A stretch of DNA of 64,000 nt from the NCBI GenBank assembly GCA_029202545.1, contig CP119311.1:5394001-5458000 (forward strand), in the 5' to 3' direction. The translations under genes were made by a program, and so were the position numbers. This DNA is from Candidatus Pseudobacter hemicellulosilyticus. Lineage in GTDB: Bacteria; Bacteroidota; Bacteroidia; Chitinophagales; Chitinophagaceae. The notes under the pieces were generated by a model, which did no database searches, was not told the origin of the DNA, and saw nothing but the letters and a program-made list of their open reading frames with translations. Position 1 is the stretch's first letter, and each line of letters opens with the position of its first letter. Positions 18,533 to 28,700 of the stretch are shown here, one piece after another.

Positions 18533-19060
18533 ATGAAACAGACCTTTTTAAAGGCCGTGCTGCTGCCGGCCCTCGTAGCCTGTTTGTCGGGCTGCGAGGG
18601 CATGCAGGGCAGGCCTGAGCGAAAAAAGCTTCCGCAGCTGACCGCTGACGAAAGTTGGGAAGGCCGTCCGGCAGCCGGTACCGGCCATGAGCAGTATCCG
18701 GAAACCTTCTACGCCTATCATGACACGCTGATCAGCGGCAGGACCTATGTGGCCGTTCAGCTGCAAAAGCCCACACTGGATACCGTGGCCATGGCCCTCG
18801 CCAATGCTTACGAACCGCTGGCAGGCAATTTCCTGGCCATGCTCAGGCAACAGGGCAAGAGCGGTATCCTGATTGACCTGCGCTCTCCCGGCCAGGAAAC
18901 TGCGCAGCAGGCCGGGTTCCAGGTACAGCATGACAGCGGTTCTTCATTACCGGTAGTATTTGTATGGGACAGGTATTCTGCCGCAAGAGCCGCCCTGCTG
19001 ATCCGCCGGCTGGAACAAGCCACCAGCATCCGGGTAACTTCTTTGAAAACTGATTTTTGA
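18533..19060 (+). CDS. Hypothetical lipoprotein
   Basis: 175-residue lipoprotein with lipobox LSGC (Cys21). I do not recognise a family. The mature part has a helix (TLDTVAMALANAYEPLAGNF), a strand GILIDLRS, a strand LPVVFVWD and a final helix-strand, suggesting a small alpha/beta fold. It lies between the DUF4397-like lipoprotein (42 bp) and the metalloprotease (30 bp) and so shares their operon. It may assist the protease or importer, but nothing in the sequence proves that. Confidence 0.7.
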   Translation: MKQTFLKAVLLPALVACLSGCEGMQGRPERKKLPQLTADESWEGRPAAGTGHEQYPETFYAYHDTLISGRTYVAVQLQKPTLDTVAMALANAYEPLAGNFLAMLRQQGKSGILIDLRSPGQETAQQAGFQVQHDSGSSLPVVFVWDRYSAARAALLIRRLEQATSIRVTSLKTDF

Positions 19061-19090
19061 TCACAGGAAAAAGCCATTAAGAAATCAATT

Positions 19091-21598
19091 ATGTATAAAC
19101 GAATTTTAACGATCAGCAGTTTCCTGCTGGCCACCCAGCTGCCGGCATTCAGCCAGGTACCCATCCCTTCCATCCCCGGCCTCAGCATCGGGAATACTGA
19201 CAATACCGATACTGCCAGGAAACCAGCCCCGCCCCCGCCCGATGCCCGCAACCAGATAAAACCTTATAGCGAACTGATCACCGCCGGTTACACTACCAGC
19301 AGAGGTATGTTCACCATACACCAGAAAAAGGACAGCTTCTATTTTGAGCTGCCAGCCAGCCTGCTCAACCGGGATATCATGGTCATCAACCGGCTGGTGA
19401 AAGGCCCCGGTGGCACCGGTGTATACAGTGGTGAGGAACTGGGTCAGCAGACCATCCGCTTTACCAGGAGCGCTATTGATTCAGCTATCCGGCTCAGCTA
19501 TGTAAGCGTCATGGGCTCGGCAGACAGCAGTCAGCAGATTGCCAAAGCAGTCCGCAACAGCTATTCCGATCCGGTGGCATTTGTTTTCCCTATCAAAGCC
19601 ATCCATCCTGACAGCGGCAGCTTTGTGATAGACGCCACCCAATACATCCGGACTACCGGCAACCTGTTCAACGACATTGCCCACCAGGCGCTGTCGGGCG
19701 CCATTGACCTGCGCTCCCTGAAAGATATCCTTGTTGAATCCGTACGCACGTTCCCTATCAACGTGGAGATGGTGACCAGCAAGAACGGGCTTACCAAACC
19801 TTCGCCAGTAATGTCATCAGGAGGTTCATCTTCCAGTATGGCCAATCCCCAGCCCACCACAGTGGTGGTCAATACCAGCTTTATCCTCCTACCCGAAAAG
19901 CCCATGCAGCAGCGGTATATGGATCCCCGCGTAGGCTATTTTGCCGATTATGAACTCCGCTTTGCAGATCAACAGCAAAAAATGGAGCAGCGCAAATTCA
20001 TCCACCGCTGGCGACTGGAGCCCCGCCCGGAAGACATGAAGAAATGGAAAAAAGGAGAACTGGTAGAACCGCAGCAGCCCATCGTGATCTATATTGATCC
20101 GGCCACGCCCAAACAATGGCGTAAACACCTGATTGCAGGTATCAACGACTGGCAGCAGGCCTTTGAGCAGGCCGGCTTCAAAAATGCCATCATAGGCAAG
20201 GAATGGCCGGAGAACGACCCTGCAATGCAACTGGATGACGCCCGCTTTTCAGTGATCCGCTACCTGCCCTCCGAGCAGATGAATGCCTATGGCCCCAATA
20301 TCCATGATCCCCGCAGCGGTGAGATCATCCAGACACAGATCGGCTGGTACCACAACGTCATGAACCTGCTGCGCAACTGGTATTTCATACAGGCGGCGCC
20401 CAATGATCCGCAGGCGCGTAAACCAATATTTGATGACGCACTGATGGGTAACCTCATCCGTTTTGTATCCAGCCATGAAGTAGGTCATACCCTGGGCCTC
20501 CGCCATAATTTTGGCAGCAGCAGCTGCACACCGGTAGACAGCCTCCGCAGCCGCAGCTACCTGGCCAGGCACCGGCATACCGCCAGTATCATGGACTATG
20601 CCCGCTTCAACTATGTAGCCCAGCCGGAAGACAATATCCCTCAGCACCTGCTGTTCCCCGGCATCGGTGATTACGACCGCTGGGCCATTGAATGGGGGTA
20701 TAAACATACCACTGCTTCTTTCGAGGAAGATAAGAAAGCCATGGGCCAGCTGATTGTCAGCAGGACCGCCGGCAACCCACGTCTGTGGTTCGGCGACGGG
20801 GAAAGCAAAAGATTTGATCCCCGCTGCCAGACAGAAGACCTGGGCGACAATCCCATGAAGGCAAACAGCTACGGCATCAAAAACCTGCAGCGCATCATGG
20901 CCAACCTGCCCGAATGGACCGAAGAACCCGGAGGCACCTATACCACCATGGAAGAGCTGTATAAGGAAGTGCAGGGACAGTTCACGCGCTACATCACCCA
21001 TGTCTCCAGGTTCATTGGCGGCGCCCGGCAGACCCTTCACAGCGAACAGCAGACCGGCGATATCTTTGAGCCGGTATCCCAGGCCCTCCAGGAGGAAGCG
21101 CTCCGCTTTTTTGATGAGCAATTATTCACTACCCCTTCCTGGCTGCTGAACCCCAAAGTGACCAGCAAGGTGGGGATACCCGCTTATCCCGATTTTGTGG
21201 AAGACCTCCAAGCCAAGGCCATCAATTCACTGATGGATATAGTCACTATCAACAAACTGCTGGTCAATCAGCAGTTGTATGGCAGCAAGGCTTATCCTCT
21301 GGCCGAATACATCAGCGCCCTGCATGGATTGATCTGGAAAGAATTGCCTACCGGCAATATCACCAGCGTATACCGCCGGAACCTACAGAAGAATTATATC
21401 GGCAACCTTCAACAGGTATTGCTCGATAACCAGCCCGAGAACACCGAGAATGACGCTTATTCACTGATGCGCCAGGAAATGGTTTTATTACAGGAAGAGC
21501 TGACGGCCGCCTTAGGCAAATCAACCGATAAAATGAGCCGCTATCACCTGTCCGACCTGATAGCACGGATCAAAAAGACACTGGACGAGAAAAAATAA
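19091..21598 (+). CDS. Secreted zinc-dependent metalloprotease (DUF5117/DUF4953 type)
   Basis: 835-residue exported protein (signal peptide about 1-22, ending PAFSQ). The catalytic core carries the extended metzincin motif HEVGHTLGLRH with zinc ligands His462, His466 and His472 and general base Glu463. A Met-turn-like SIMDY (Met501) lies 29 residues after the third ligand. The N-terminal 300 residues fit the DUF5117/DUF5118 region and the remainder the DUF4953 region of a common Bacteroidota metalloprotease family. It probably cuts proteins in the periplasm or at the cell surface. As the last gene of the FecR-SusCD operon, it suggests that the importer takes up peptides made by this enzyme. 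A terminator follows 22 bp after the stop. Confidence 0.9.
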   Translation: MYKRILTISSFLLATQLPAFSQVPIPSIPGLSIGNTDNTDTARKPAPPPPDARNQIKPYSELITAGYTTSRGMFTIHQKKDSFYFELPASLLNRDIMVINRLVKGPGGTGVYSGEELGQQTIRFTRSAIDSAIRLSYVSVMGSADSSQQIAKAVRNSYSDPVAFVFPIKAIHPDSGSFVIDATQYIRTTGNLFNDIAHQALSGAIDLRSLKDILVESVRTFPINVEMVTSKNGLTKPSPVMSSGGSSSSMANPQPTTVVVNTSFILLPEKPMQQRYMDPRVGYFADYELRFADQQQKMEQRKFIHRWRLEPRPEDMKKWKKGELVEPQQPIVIYIDPATPKQWRKHLIAGINDWQQAFEQAGFKNAIIGKEWPENDPAMQLDDARFSVIRYLPSEQMNAYGPNIHDPRSGEIIQTQIGWYHNVMNLLRNWYFIQAAPNDPQARKPIFDDALMGNLIRFVSSHEVGHTLGLRHNFGSSSCTPVDSLRSRSYLARHRHTASIMDYARFNYVAQPEDNIPQHLLFPGIGDYDRWAIEWGYKHTTASFEEDKKAMGQLIVSRTAGNPRLWFGDGESKRFDPRCQTEDLGDNPMKANSYGIKNLQRIMANLPEWTEEPGGTYTTMEELYKEVQGQFTRYITHVSRFIGGARQTLHSEQQTGDIFEPVSQALQEEALRFFDEQLFTTPSWLLNPKVTSKVGIPAYPDFVEDLQAKAINSLMDIVTINKLLVNQQLYGSKAYPLAEYISALHGLIWKELPTGNITSVYRRNLQKNYIGNLQQVLLDNQPENTENDAYSLMRQEMVLLQEELTAALGKSTDKMSRYHLSDLIARIKKTLDEKK

Positions 21599-21619
21599 GG
21601 ATACAAGCCCTTGAATAAC

Positions 21620-21656
21620 GATCCGGTTGGTCTGCAAAGACCGCCGGATCTTTTTT
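21620..21656 (+). terminator. Rho-independent terminator after the protease operon
   Basis: Outer stem GATCCGG (21620-21626) / CCGGATC (21644-21650), inner stem GGTCT (21629-21633) / AGACC (21638-21642), then T6 (21651-21656). Confidence 0.9.
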
Positions 21657-21899
21657 ATTATAGAAAAAATGTCAACATTTATTCATACTGTCCTGCAGCA
21701 AATAAATTCGACGGAATGGTTGAAAAAAACGATGATACTGTCATTACACAGGACGGGAACTATCTTTCCTTTTTTTCCGGCAGCCAGTGTTGCAACAGCT
21801 ATTTTTCCTGCACAGAATAGTAAGCGATCAGTTGATCTTTTCGCTACCTTGTACATGATAACTAACCCCTGTCCTGATCATCGTTTAAACCCTGGCACC

Positions 21900-21976
21900 A
21901 TGAAACCTATCCCATTACCATCCTCGCAGTAGCAGTCATTATTTTCAGCAACCCCGTTTTACATTCTTTTATTTAA
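21900..21976 (+). pseudogene. Possible signal-peptide remnant before the RHS genes
   Basis: From ATG 21900 the first codons read M-K-P and then stop after ten codons. A +1 shift near 21907 opens YPITILAVAVIIFSNPV and then stops at 21976. This resembles a lipophilic export signal whose gene body is gone. It is short, so chance cannot be excluded. The rest of the gap 21657-22033 is AT-rich and shows no clear gene. Confidence 0.2.
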
Positions 21977-22033
21977 CTCCTGATCCTTACTGATCAAACA
22001 GCTATAAATGCTGTTGTGACAAACAACCTTCCA

Positions 22034-25000
22034 ATGCTAACATTTCCCTGGCTGAGAACAGCCGGCCGCCTGCTGTTTATTTTTGCGGCTCTCACAATCA
22101 GCCTGCATGCTGCTGCACAGGACGCTTCCACCATCAATAATAAAAAAGTCAACATCGTTTCGCCGGAAGCATCTTCCATTGCACTGTATTCACAATACCC
22201 GATAGATTATATTTCCGGCGCACCGCAGATCGGCATTCCACTGTTCACCCTGGAAACCAGGGCCGGCACACTGCCCTTCAGCCTCAGCTATCATATAGGA
22301 AAGATCAAACCGGGTGAATTATCAGGTATTGTTGGTTTTGGCTGGACACTAACGCCGAATATAGGTATCACCCGGGGGATCAATGGCGCTAAAGATGGTA
22401 TCAGTACCGGATTTCCTGCCAACAGCTATTTTCAAAGCAACTCCTCCTACCAGAACGATTACAATTACCTGGATGCCGCAGCAGCCAATACGTATGATGA
22501 GCAGCCGGATGACTTTTTTTATACGCTGCTCAGCAAATCAGGACAGTTCATCTACAATAACTCCGGTGGGTTTACAAAGATCCCTGTTGAGCCAATAGTG
22601 ATCCGGCATGATGATGACAACCAGTTTACCATCATTGATGATGATGGCACACAATATAATTTTGGAAAGTATTCCTATCACTCAGGCGCCTATGCCGTGG
22701 AGAATACCCAGATCAACCAGGATGCTAAAAGTATCGTATGCTGGAAAGTGACCGAGATCATTCCCTTTGATCATTCAGACACTATACGATTTATATACAA
22801 TACAACCGCTGTCAAAAGCGACATCCCATTTTACAATACCAATATCCGGATTGTAGAAGTGCCAGAACAATATGATGGTCTGTATGGGCTTCAGCAACCT
22901 ACCAGGACCTATATCACCAGATATGGGTTTGGCACTAATAATATGTTTGGCTATGACGTGTTATACCCAGCCTATTATAGTAGTTTCCCACCCGAAGGAA
23001 CTGAATACAGGAACCAGTTTGACACCTATGTAGACGAGATGCTTGGTCCGCTGAATTCTATGGTAACCCTTAACTCAGATAAGAACAGTGGCTTCAATGA
23101 TTCGGATTATGGTTCACCCTATACTGCTGAGATCCATTCCAATCATAGCTCAGAACAGCTGTTGTTAACGGAGATCAGGAGCGCCCATGGCAGGGTGGTC
23201 TTTAATTACACAGACAACAGGCTTGTTTCCCTGCAATTGTTTGACCCTTCTGCCATCCTGGTAAAACAGGTAAATCTTTACCAGAGCCAGCTGCAAAGGC
23301 AATGGGATCAGCCTGTACTGGGGTACGACAATGCCGGTAAGAATATCCGGTATTGCCTGGACTCTGTGGGCATTTCAGCGGGCACTACCAATTATGAGAC
23401 CTACAAATTATCCTACAGTGGTTTTACCGCAAGCAGCAAAAGAACCTTTGGGGTGTATTCAAACTACAAGACAGATTTCTGGGGATATGCTATAACAGGC
23501 CCACTGTCCGAATTTCCCAGGATCCCCATTTTTGTGAAAAATTACCGGTTCCCGGTAGAGCTCAAGGGCACTATGGAGAATCCCGGCGCTCCCTATTCCG
23601 GCTCCCTTGACCAGGAAGATGTGAACCTGGTCCCTACGGAAGGCTATGCCGAGCAAACCAATTACTCCAGCAGTCTGCCATCCGGTATACTTAGCAGCAT
23701 TGTTTACCCTACGGGCGGAGCGGCCGATTTCACTTTTGAAAGCAATATGTATGAGGGCTCCGTGTCCAGCGAAAAAGTAGTCTTTGGCGGAGGCTACCGG
23801 ATAAAGTCTATAAAATACAAAAGCAATTCAGGCAGGGATTCCGTGCTGAAAGCCTATAAGTATGGTGTCAACGAGACAGGCGTGGGCAAGCTGCGGTATA
23901 AAATGTATCCAACTAATTTCCTGTCGCAGCAATATGTGCGGACCTATACTTTCCCTACTGGTGGCACCTCCAATGTAGAAAAAATAACTACCGTCAATAC
24001 AAAGCCCAATCTCAGTCTTTCCTATGGCAATGGCGCAGCTGTCTTTTATCCGGAAGTGCATGAATACACTTTATCCTTCCGCGACAATTCCCCGATGGGT
24101 AAAACCATTTACCAGTATAATATCACACCGTCCAACCATACTAATTTCATTGCCCTGACGCCATTGCAGGCGGATTACCGGGATTCCTGGAAAGAATTCA
24201 GTATAAAAGGAGTTTGCCAGTATGAATACAGGTCGGGTGGCTTTAATCTCTTATCCAAAAAAGAATACTTGTATGATGAATTTACCGGGGAATCTGTAAG
24301 GGTGGCAGGTACCTTCAAGCGATATTCCAGCAATTATTACGCACCCGCCACAGAATCTTCTATGATCTACCAGCTCTGGAATACCTATTATGTGAACAAG
24401 TTTGAGCGGTTGAACTACACTATCACCACAGGAGCTGTCAGGATCAAAGAGGAAGCTGATTCTATTTTTACCGCTACGGGGCTCATCACAGAAAAGACCA
24501 GCTACGAATATGACCCTGTAACTTTTTATAAACGCAGGGAGAGCAAGCAGAACAGCACCGGCGCCAATACCATATCGGATTTCTATTACACCCAAAACAG
24601 CAGTGACCTGGAAGGCCTTGCTGAATCACAGCCAGGGCTGCTGCTGAACATGGCTGCCATGAACCGGTTAAATATGCTGATAGAGACCAGGACCTACCAG
24701 GGAGAGAAAAAATTGTCAACGGTACGGCAGGAGCTGGCTTCCTTTGGAGGCAATATCTATCCGGCTGCTATGCTTCGTTCCTTCCAAAACAATCCATTGG
24801 AAAAAAGGATGCATATTATCAGCTATGACAAGCGGGGCAACCTGCTGGAAATGCAGGATGAAAACGGGATCCGGGAAGTGTATCTATGGGGTTATAAAGG
24901 GAAATACCCGGTAGCTAAGATCATAGGTAGTGATTTTACAACGGTCAATGCACTGGTGGATACTGCTGTTTTGAATACGGGTGATCAGGCGCAGGTGACA

Positions 25001-25741
25001 ACACAGCTGGCAGCGCTGCGTACCGGTTTTACCAACAGTAAGTTGACCCTGGTCAATACTTATACCTATCAGCCGTTGGTAGGACTTCTATCAGAAACAG
25101 GTCCTACCGGAATAGCAGTATATTATGACTACGATGGCTTTGGCCGCCTGCAGCAGGTAAGGGATCATGACAATAATATTGTTAAAAGAATTGAGTACCG
25201 GCTGAACAGCCGGCCGGAAAGCAGTCTGACCATCTTTGGCAACGACCGCAAGAGTCAATCCTTTACCATGACCAGTTGCCTGCCCGGGTATACCCCCAGT
25301 TCCGTTCAGTATGTTGTCCCTGCCAACACGTATACCTCCACCATCAGCAAAGAAGTAGCCAACGCTTTGGCGGATGAGGATATCCTGCGGAATGGGCAGC
25401 AGTATGCCAATCTTAACGGGACCTGTATAGAGCCGCCGATCATTACCCTGCTGGGAAACAATTACCAGGGAGAAGAAGGCTGGCAGGTAGAACTGACCAA
25501 TGTAGCCACCAATGTGAAATATGACTTTGCCATTCCCCCGGATGTGCGGGGGCCAATAGGGGAAATTAAAGCAGGGTATTATAATATCAGGATCTATAAC
25601 GTCAATGGCAATATTACGCCTAATGGTTTTGGTATAGGAGAAACGGTGAGCCTGGAAGGTTCAGGTTTAGAAGGGATTTTTACCAATGTACCGTTCTTCG
25701 GGAAAATACATCCCGGGGACCGTATTGATATTACCTGGTAA
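22034..25741 (+). CDS. RHS/YD-repeat secreted protein (first of pair)
   Basis: 1235-residue protein with signal peptide (about 1-29, ending HAAAQ). ATG 22034 is preferred because it directly opens the signal; a GTG at 22016 is in frame. The N-terminus has a Bacteroidota RHS-type entry domain (GIPLFTLETRAGTLPFSLSY, GIVGFGWTLTPN). YD/RHS-like strands follow (YDKRGNLLEMQDENGIREVY, YYDYDGFGRLQQVRDHDNNI). The C-terminal part has a DUF5977-like segment (YVVPANTYTSTISKEVANAL) and a small beta domain. It lacks the RHS core and a toxin tip, so it is probably a shell or carrier half working with the next gene, 37 bp away. Confidence 0.85.
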   Translation: MLTFPWLRTAGRLLFIFAALTISLHAAAQDASTINNKKVNIVSPEASSIALYSQYPIDYISGAPQIGIPLFTLETRAGTLPFSLSYHIGKIKPGELSGIVGFGWTLTPNIGITRGINGAKDGISTGFPANSYFQSNSSYQNDYNYLDAAAANTYDEQPDDFFYTLLSKSGQFIYNNSGGFTKIPVEPIVIRHDDDNQFTIIDDDGTQYNFGKYSYHSGAYAVENTQINQDAKSIVCWKVTEIIPFDHSDTIRFIYNTTAVKSDIPFYNTNIRIVEVPEQYDGLYGLQQPTRTYITRYGFGTNNMFGYDVLYPAYYSSFPPEGTEYRNQFDTYVDEMLGPLNSMVTLNSDKNSGFNDSDYGSPYTAEIHSNHSSEQLLLTEIRSAHGRVVFNYTDNRLVSLQLFDPSAILVKQVNLYQSQLQRQWDQPVLGYDNAGKNIRYCLDSVGISAGTTNYETYKLSYSGFTASSKRTFGVYSNYKTDFWGYAITGPLSEFPRIPIFVKNYRFPVELKGTMENPGAPYSGSLDQEDVNLVPTEGYAEQTNYSSSLPSGILSSIVYPTGGAADFTFESNMYEGSVSSEKVVFGGGYRIKSIKYKSNSGRDSVLKAYKYGVNETGVGKLRYKMYPTNFLSQQYVRTYTFPTGGTSNVEKITTVNTKPNLSLSYGNGAAVFYPEVHEYTLSFRDNSPMGKTIYQYNITPSNHTNFIALTPLQADYRDSWKEFSIKGVCQYEYRSGGFNLLSKKEYLYDEFTGESVRVAGTFKRYSSNYYAPATESSMIYQLWNTYYVNKFERLNYTITTGAVRIKEEADSIFTATGLITEKTSYEYDPVTFYKRRESKQNSTGANTISDFYYTQNSSDLEGLAESQPGLLLNMAAMNRLNMLIETRTYQGEKKLSTVRQELASFGGNIYPAAMLRSFQNNPLEKRMHIISYDKRGNLLEMQDENGIREVYLWGYKGKYPVAKIIGSDFTTVNALVDTAVLNTGDQAQVTTQLAALRTGFTNSKLTLVNTYTYQPLVGLLSETGPTGIAVYYDYDGFGRLQQVRDHDNNIVKRIEYRLNSRPESSLTIFGNDRKSQSFTMTSCLPGYTPSSVQYVVPANTYTSTISKEVANALADEDILRNGQQYANLNGTCIEPPIITLLGNNYQGEEGWQVELTNVATNVKYDFAIPPDVRGPIGEIKAGYYNIRIYNVNGNITPNGFGIGETVSLEGSGLEGIFTNVPFFGKIHPGDRIDITW

Positions 25742-25778
25742 ACCTCTTTTCATTTCATCGCTTCTAATAAGTTATTTT

Positions 25779-28700
25779 ATGCGCATACATCTTCTTCCTG
25801 TAACAATAGTCGCCACCGGATTGCTCAGCCTGTTATGCTTCCATAGCAGCTATGCCCAATCTCCCCTTCAACTGCCGGTATACTCCGGCGCTACACCACT
25901 TAACTATGTCCGTGTCTGGAATGCCAAAGGTCCTGTATCGGATGCCAACAGCCTGATGAATGCTGGACTGCTGCAGGTACAGCAGTCTACCCAGTATTTT
26001 GATGGCCTGGGGCGCCCTTTGCAAACAGTGGTCCGGAAAGGATCTATATCAACGGCAGGTACAGCGGGCTCGCCTGCCGATACAGCCAATGCGTTTGACC
26101 TGGTAACACCTGTATTGTATGATGAGTTTGGCCGGCAACAGTATACATTTTTGTCTTTTGCGGCCAATACTACTGGTGGCAATAATGCTGTATCAGATGG
26201 TAAGTTTAAGGTGAATCCCTTTGAACAACAGCAGACTTTTTTGAACAACCAGTATGTTGACCAGGGTACGGACGCAACTTACGGATATAGCCAGACAGTG
26301 TTTGAGGCATCCCCGCTGAACCGGGTAATGGAGGGGTTTACACCGGGTACTAACTGGGCAGGAACCGCCACCCAGACCGATGAGGACAATCGTCATAGCA
26401 CCAAACAGAAATATTGGGTAAATACAACAGCAGATGAAGTGCGTATCTGGGAAGTAACTGACGCAGAGACAGGGAACTGGGGCAGCTATAGCTCAACGCA
26501 GGTATATCCTGCAGGAACGCTATACAAAAATGTAACGCTTAATGAAAACAATAAACAGGTCATTGAGTATAAAGACAAGAAAGGGCAGATCATTTTAAAG
26601 AAGGCACAGTTAACTGCCATTGTTGATGCAGGAGGTGGCAGCGGGCACAACGGCTGGTTATGCAACTATTTCATTTACGATGACCTGGGCAACATTCGCT
26701 GCGTGATACAGCCTGAGGGAGTCAGCACCATGGTCAACAGCAATAACTGGACCTTAACCACAACCCTTCTGAATGAACAATGTTTCCGATATGAATATGA
26801 CGGCCGGCTCAGGCAGATCATTAAAAAAGTTCCCGGCGCAGCAGAAATCTTTATGGTCTATGACCAGCGGGATCGCCTGGTTTTTATGCAGGACGGAATT
26901 CTCCGAACTCAGAATAAGTGGCATACTAAATTATATGATGTGCTGAACCGACCGGTTATCACCGGCCTTATCAGCTATAGTGGCAGTTGGGCAGCTTTGC
27001 AGCAAATAGCAACTCAGCTGACCATTGTAACAGAGCCGGGATCGGAGCCAACACCCAACCTGCCTGCTGATCTGGTGCTTAATGGACTTACAGGCAGCGG
27101 AACTTACCTGGCCCTGAACAGCATTTTACTGGAGCCTGACTTTGAAAATGTAGATGGCGCTGAGATATTACTGGAGCTGGCTACAGATAACGGCGGTACA
27201 GTTGGGCTACCGGAAACAAGCATTGATGGAGTGCTGGTAAACTATTCTCCCTTGCCACCAAATTCTCTGCTGGACATCCTGACCGTTTCCTACTATGACA
27301 ACTATGAGTGGGCCAATGCATTGAACACCTCGCTAAAATCCTTCAGTTCCGCCAATGCCAATCCTTATCTGCATGCAGCCAGCAATAGCACTTTTCCATA
27401 CCCACAGGCAGTGGAGGCTTCTGCAGCCACTCAGGGACTGGTAACAGGTACAAAAGTGAAAGTATTGGGTTCATCGCCAGCACAATACCTGTTTGCCCTC
27501 CAACACTATGATAATGAAGGAAGGCTTATCCAGACCAGGAGCAGTAATATTACGGGAGAGATCGATGTGCTAACTACTCAATTCAGCTGGGGAGGACTTC
27601 CAGTAGTAACTGTACAGGAGCACACAAAAGGTAATCCGAACCTCCACTCGGCCACAATAGTAACCCAATTCAGCTATGACGCACTGAACCGGTTGACGAA
27701 GCTGGAAAAGAAAGCCGGCAGCAGCCTGGTGAATAATAGCGTTCTCCCTGCTGCCTGGGCAACAATTGTTCAAAATTCGTACGATGCACAGGGACAAACA
27801 CAGATCATTAAACATGGTAGCAAACCTGGCGAACAGTCCACTGCGCTGATCAGCCTGGATCATACCTATAATATCCGTAGCTGGCTCACCGCCATCAACA
27901 AAGACTACCTAAAAGGTATTCAAACAACAGACCGTTATTTTGGGATGGAACTGGGATATGACAAGAATGGCTTTGAAGGGACTTATAGCCCCCAATTCAA
28001 TGGCAATATCAGTGGCATGATATGGAAGAATGAAGGAGATCAGCAAAAAAGGAAATACGACTTTAGCTATGATGCTGTCAACAGACTGACAGGCGCACTG
28101 TTTGGGCAGTATGCTGGTGGTGCAGGGACTGAGGCGCAATACAATACGGCTGCCGGAGTCAACTTCAGTGTCAGCAATCTACAGTATGATGGCAATGGCA
28201 ATATCCTGAGTATGCGGCAAATGGGACTAAAAGGCATTTCCAGCACGCTTGTGGATGACCTGAGCTATACTTATTACGAAGGAACAAACCGCTTAAAAAA
28301 TGTAGTGGATGCAAGCAATGATGCTCAAACAAAGCTGGGCGACTTCCGTTCTTCTCAACTCTACCTCTCTGAATTGGGTGGCACCAAGACCATAGCTGCT
28401 GTTGATTACAGCTATGATGTGGCTGGTAATTTGGTCAAAGACATGAATAAAGATATTGACCAGGCCGATGCTAACGGGATTGAATACAACCATCTTAATC
28501 TGCCAACAACAATCCATGTAAAGAATAAAGGCACCATAGAATATTCATACACCGCTACCGGTGTCAAGCTGAAAAAAACTGTGACAGATCAGAACAGCTC
28601 CCCCGCGATAATCACTACCACTTTATACCTGAATGGGATTGAATACCGCAATGATACCCTGGTGCAGATCAGTCACGAAGAGGGACGTATACGGTTTGCC

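Noticed and set aside
25686..25688. ATG at 25686 as start of the second RHS gene
   Set aside because: It lies inside the first RHS gene and would put 31 residues before a normal signal peptide that begins at ATG 25779.
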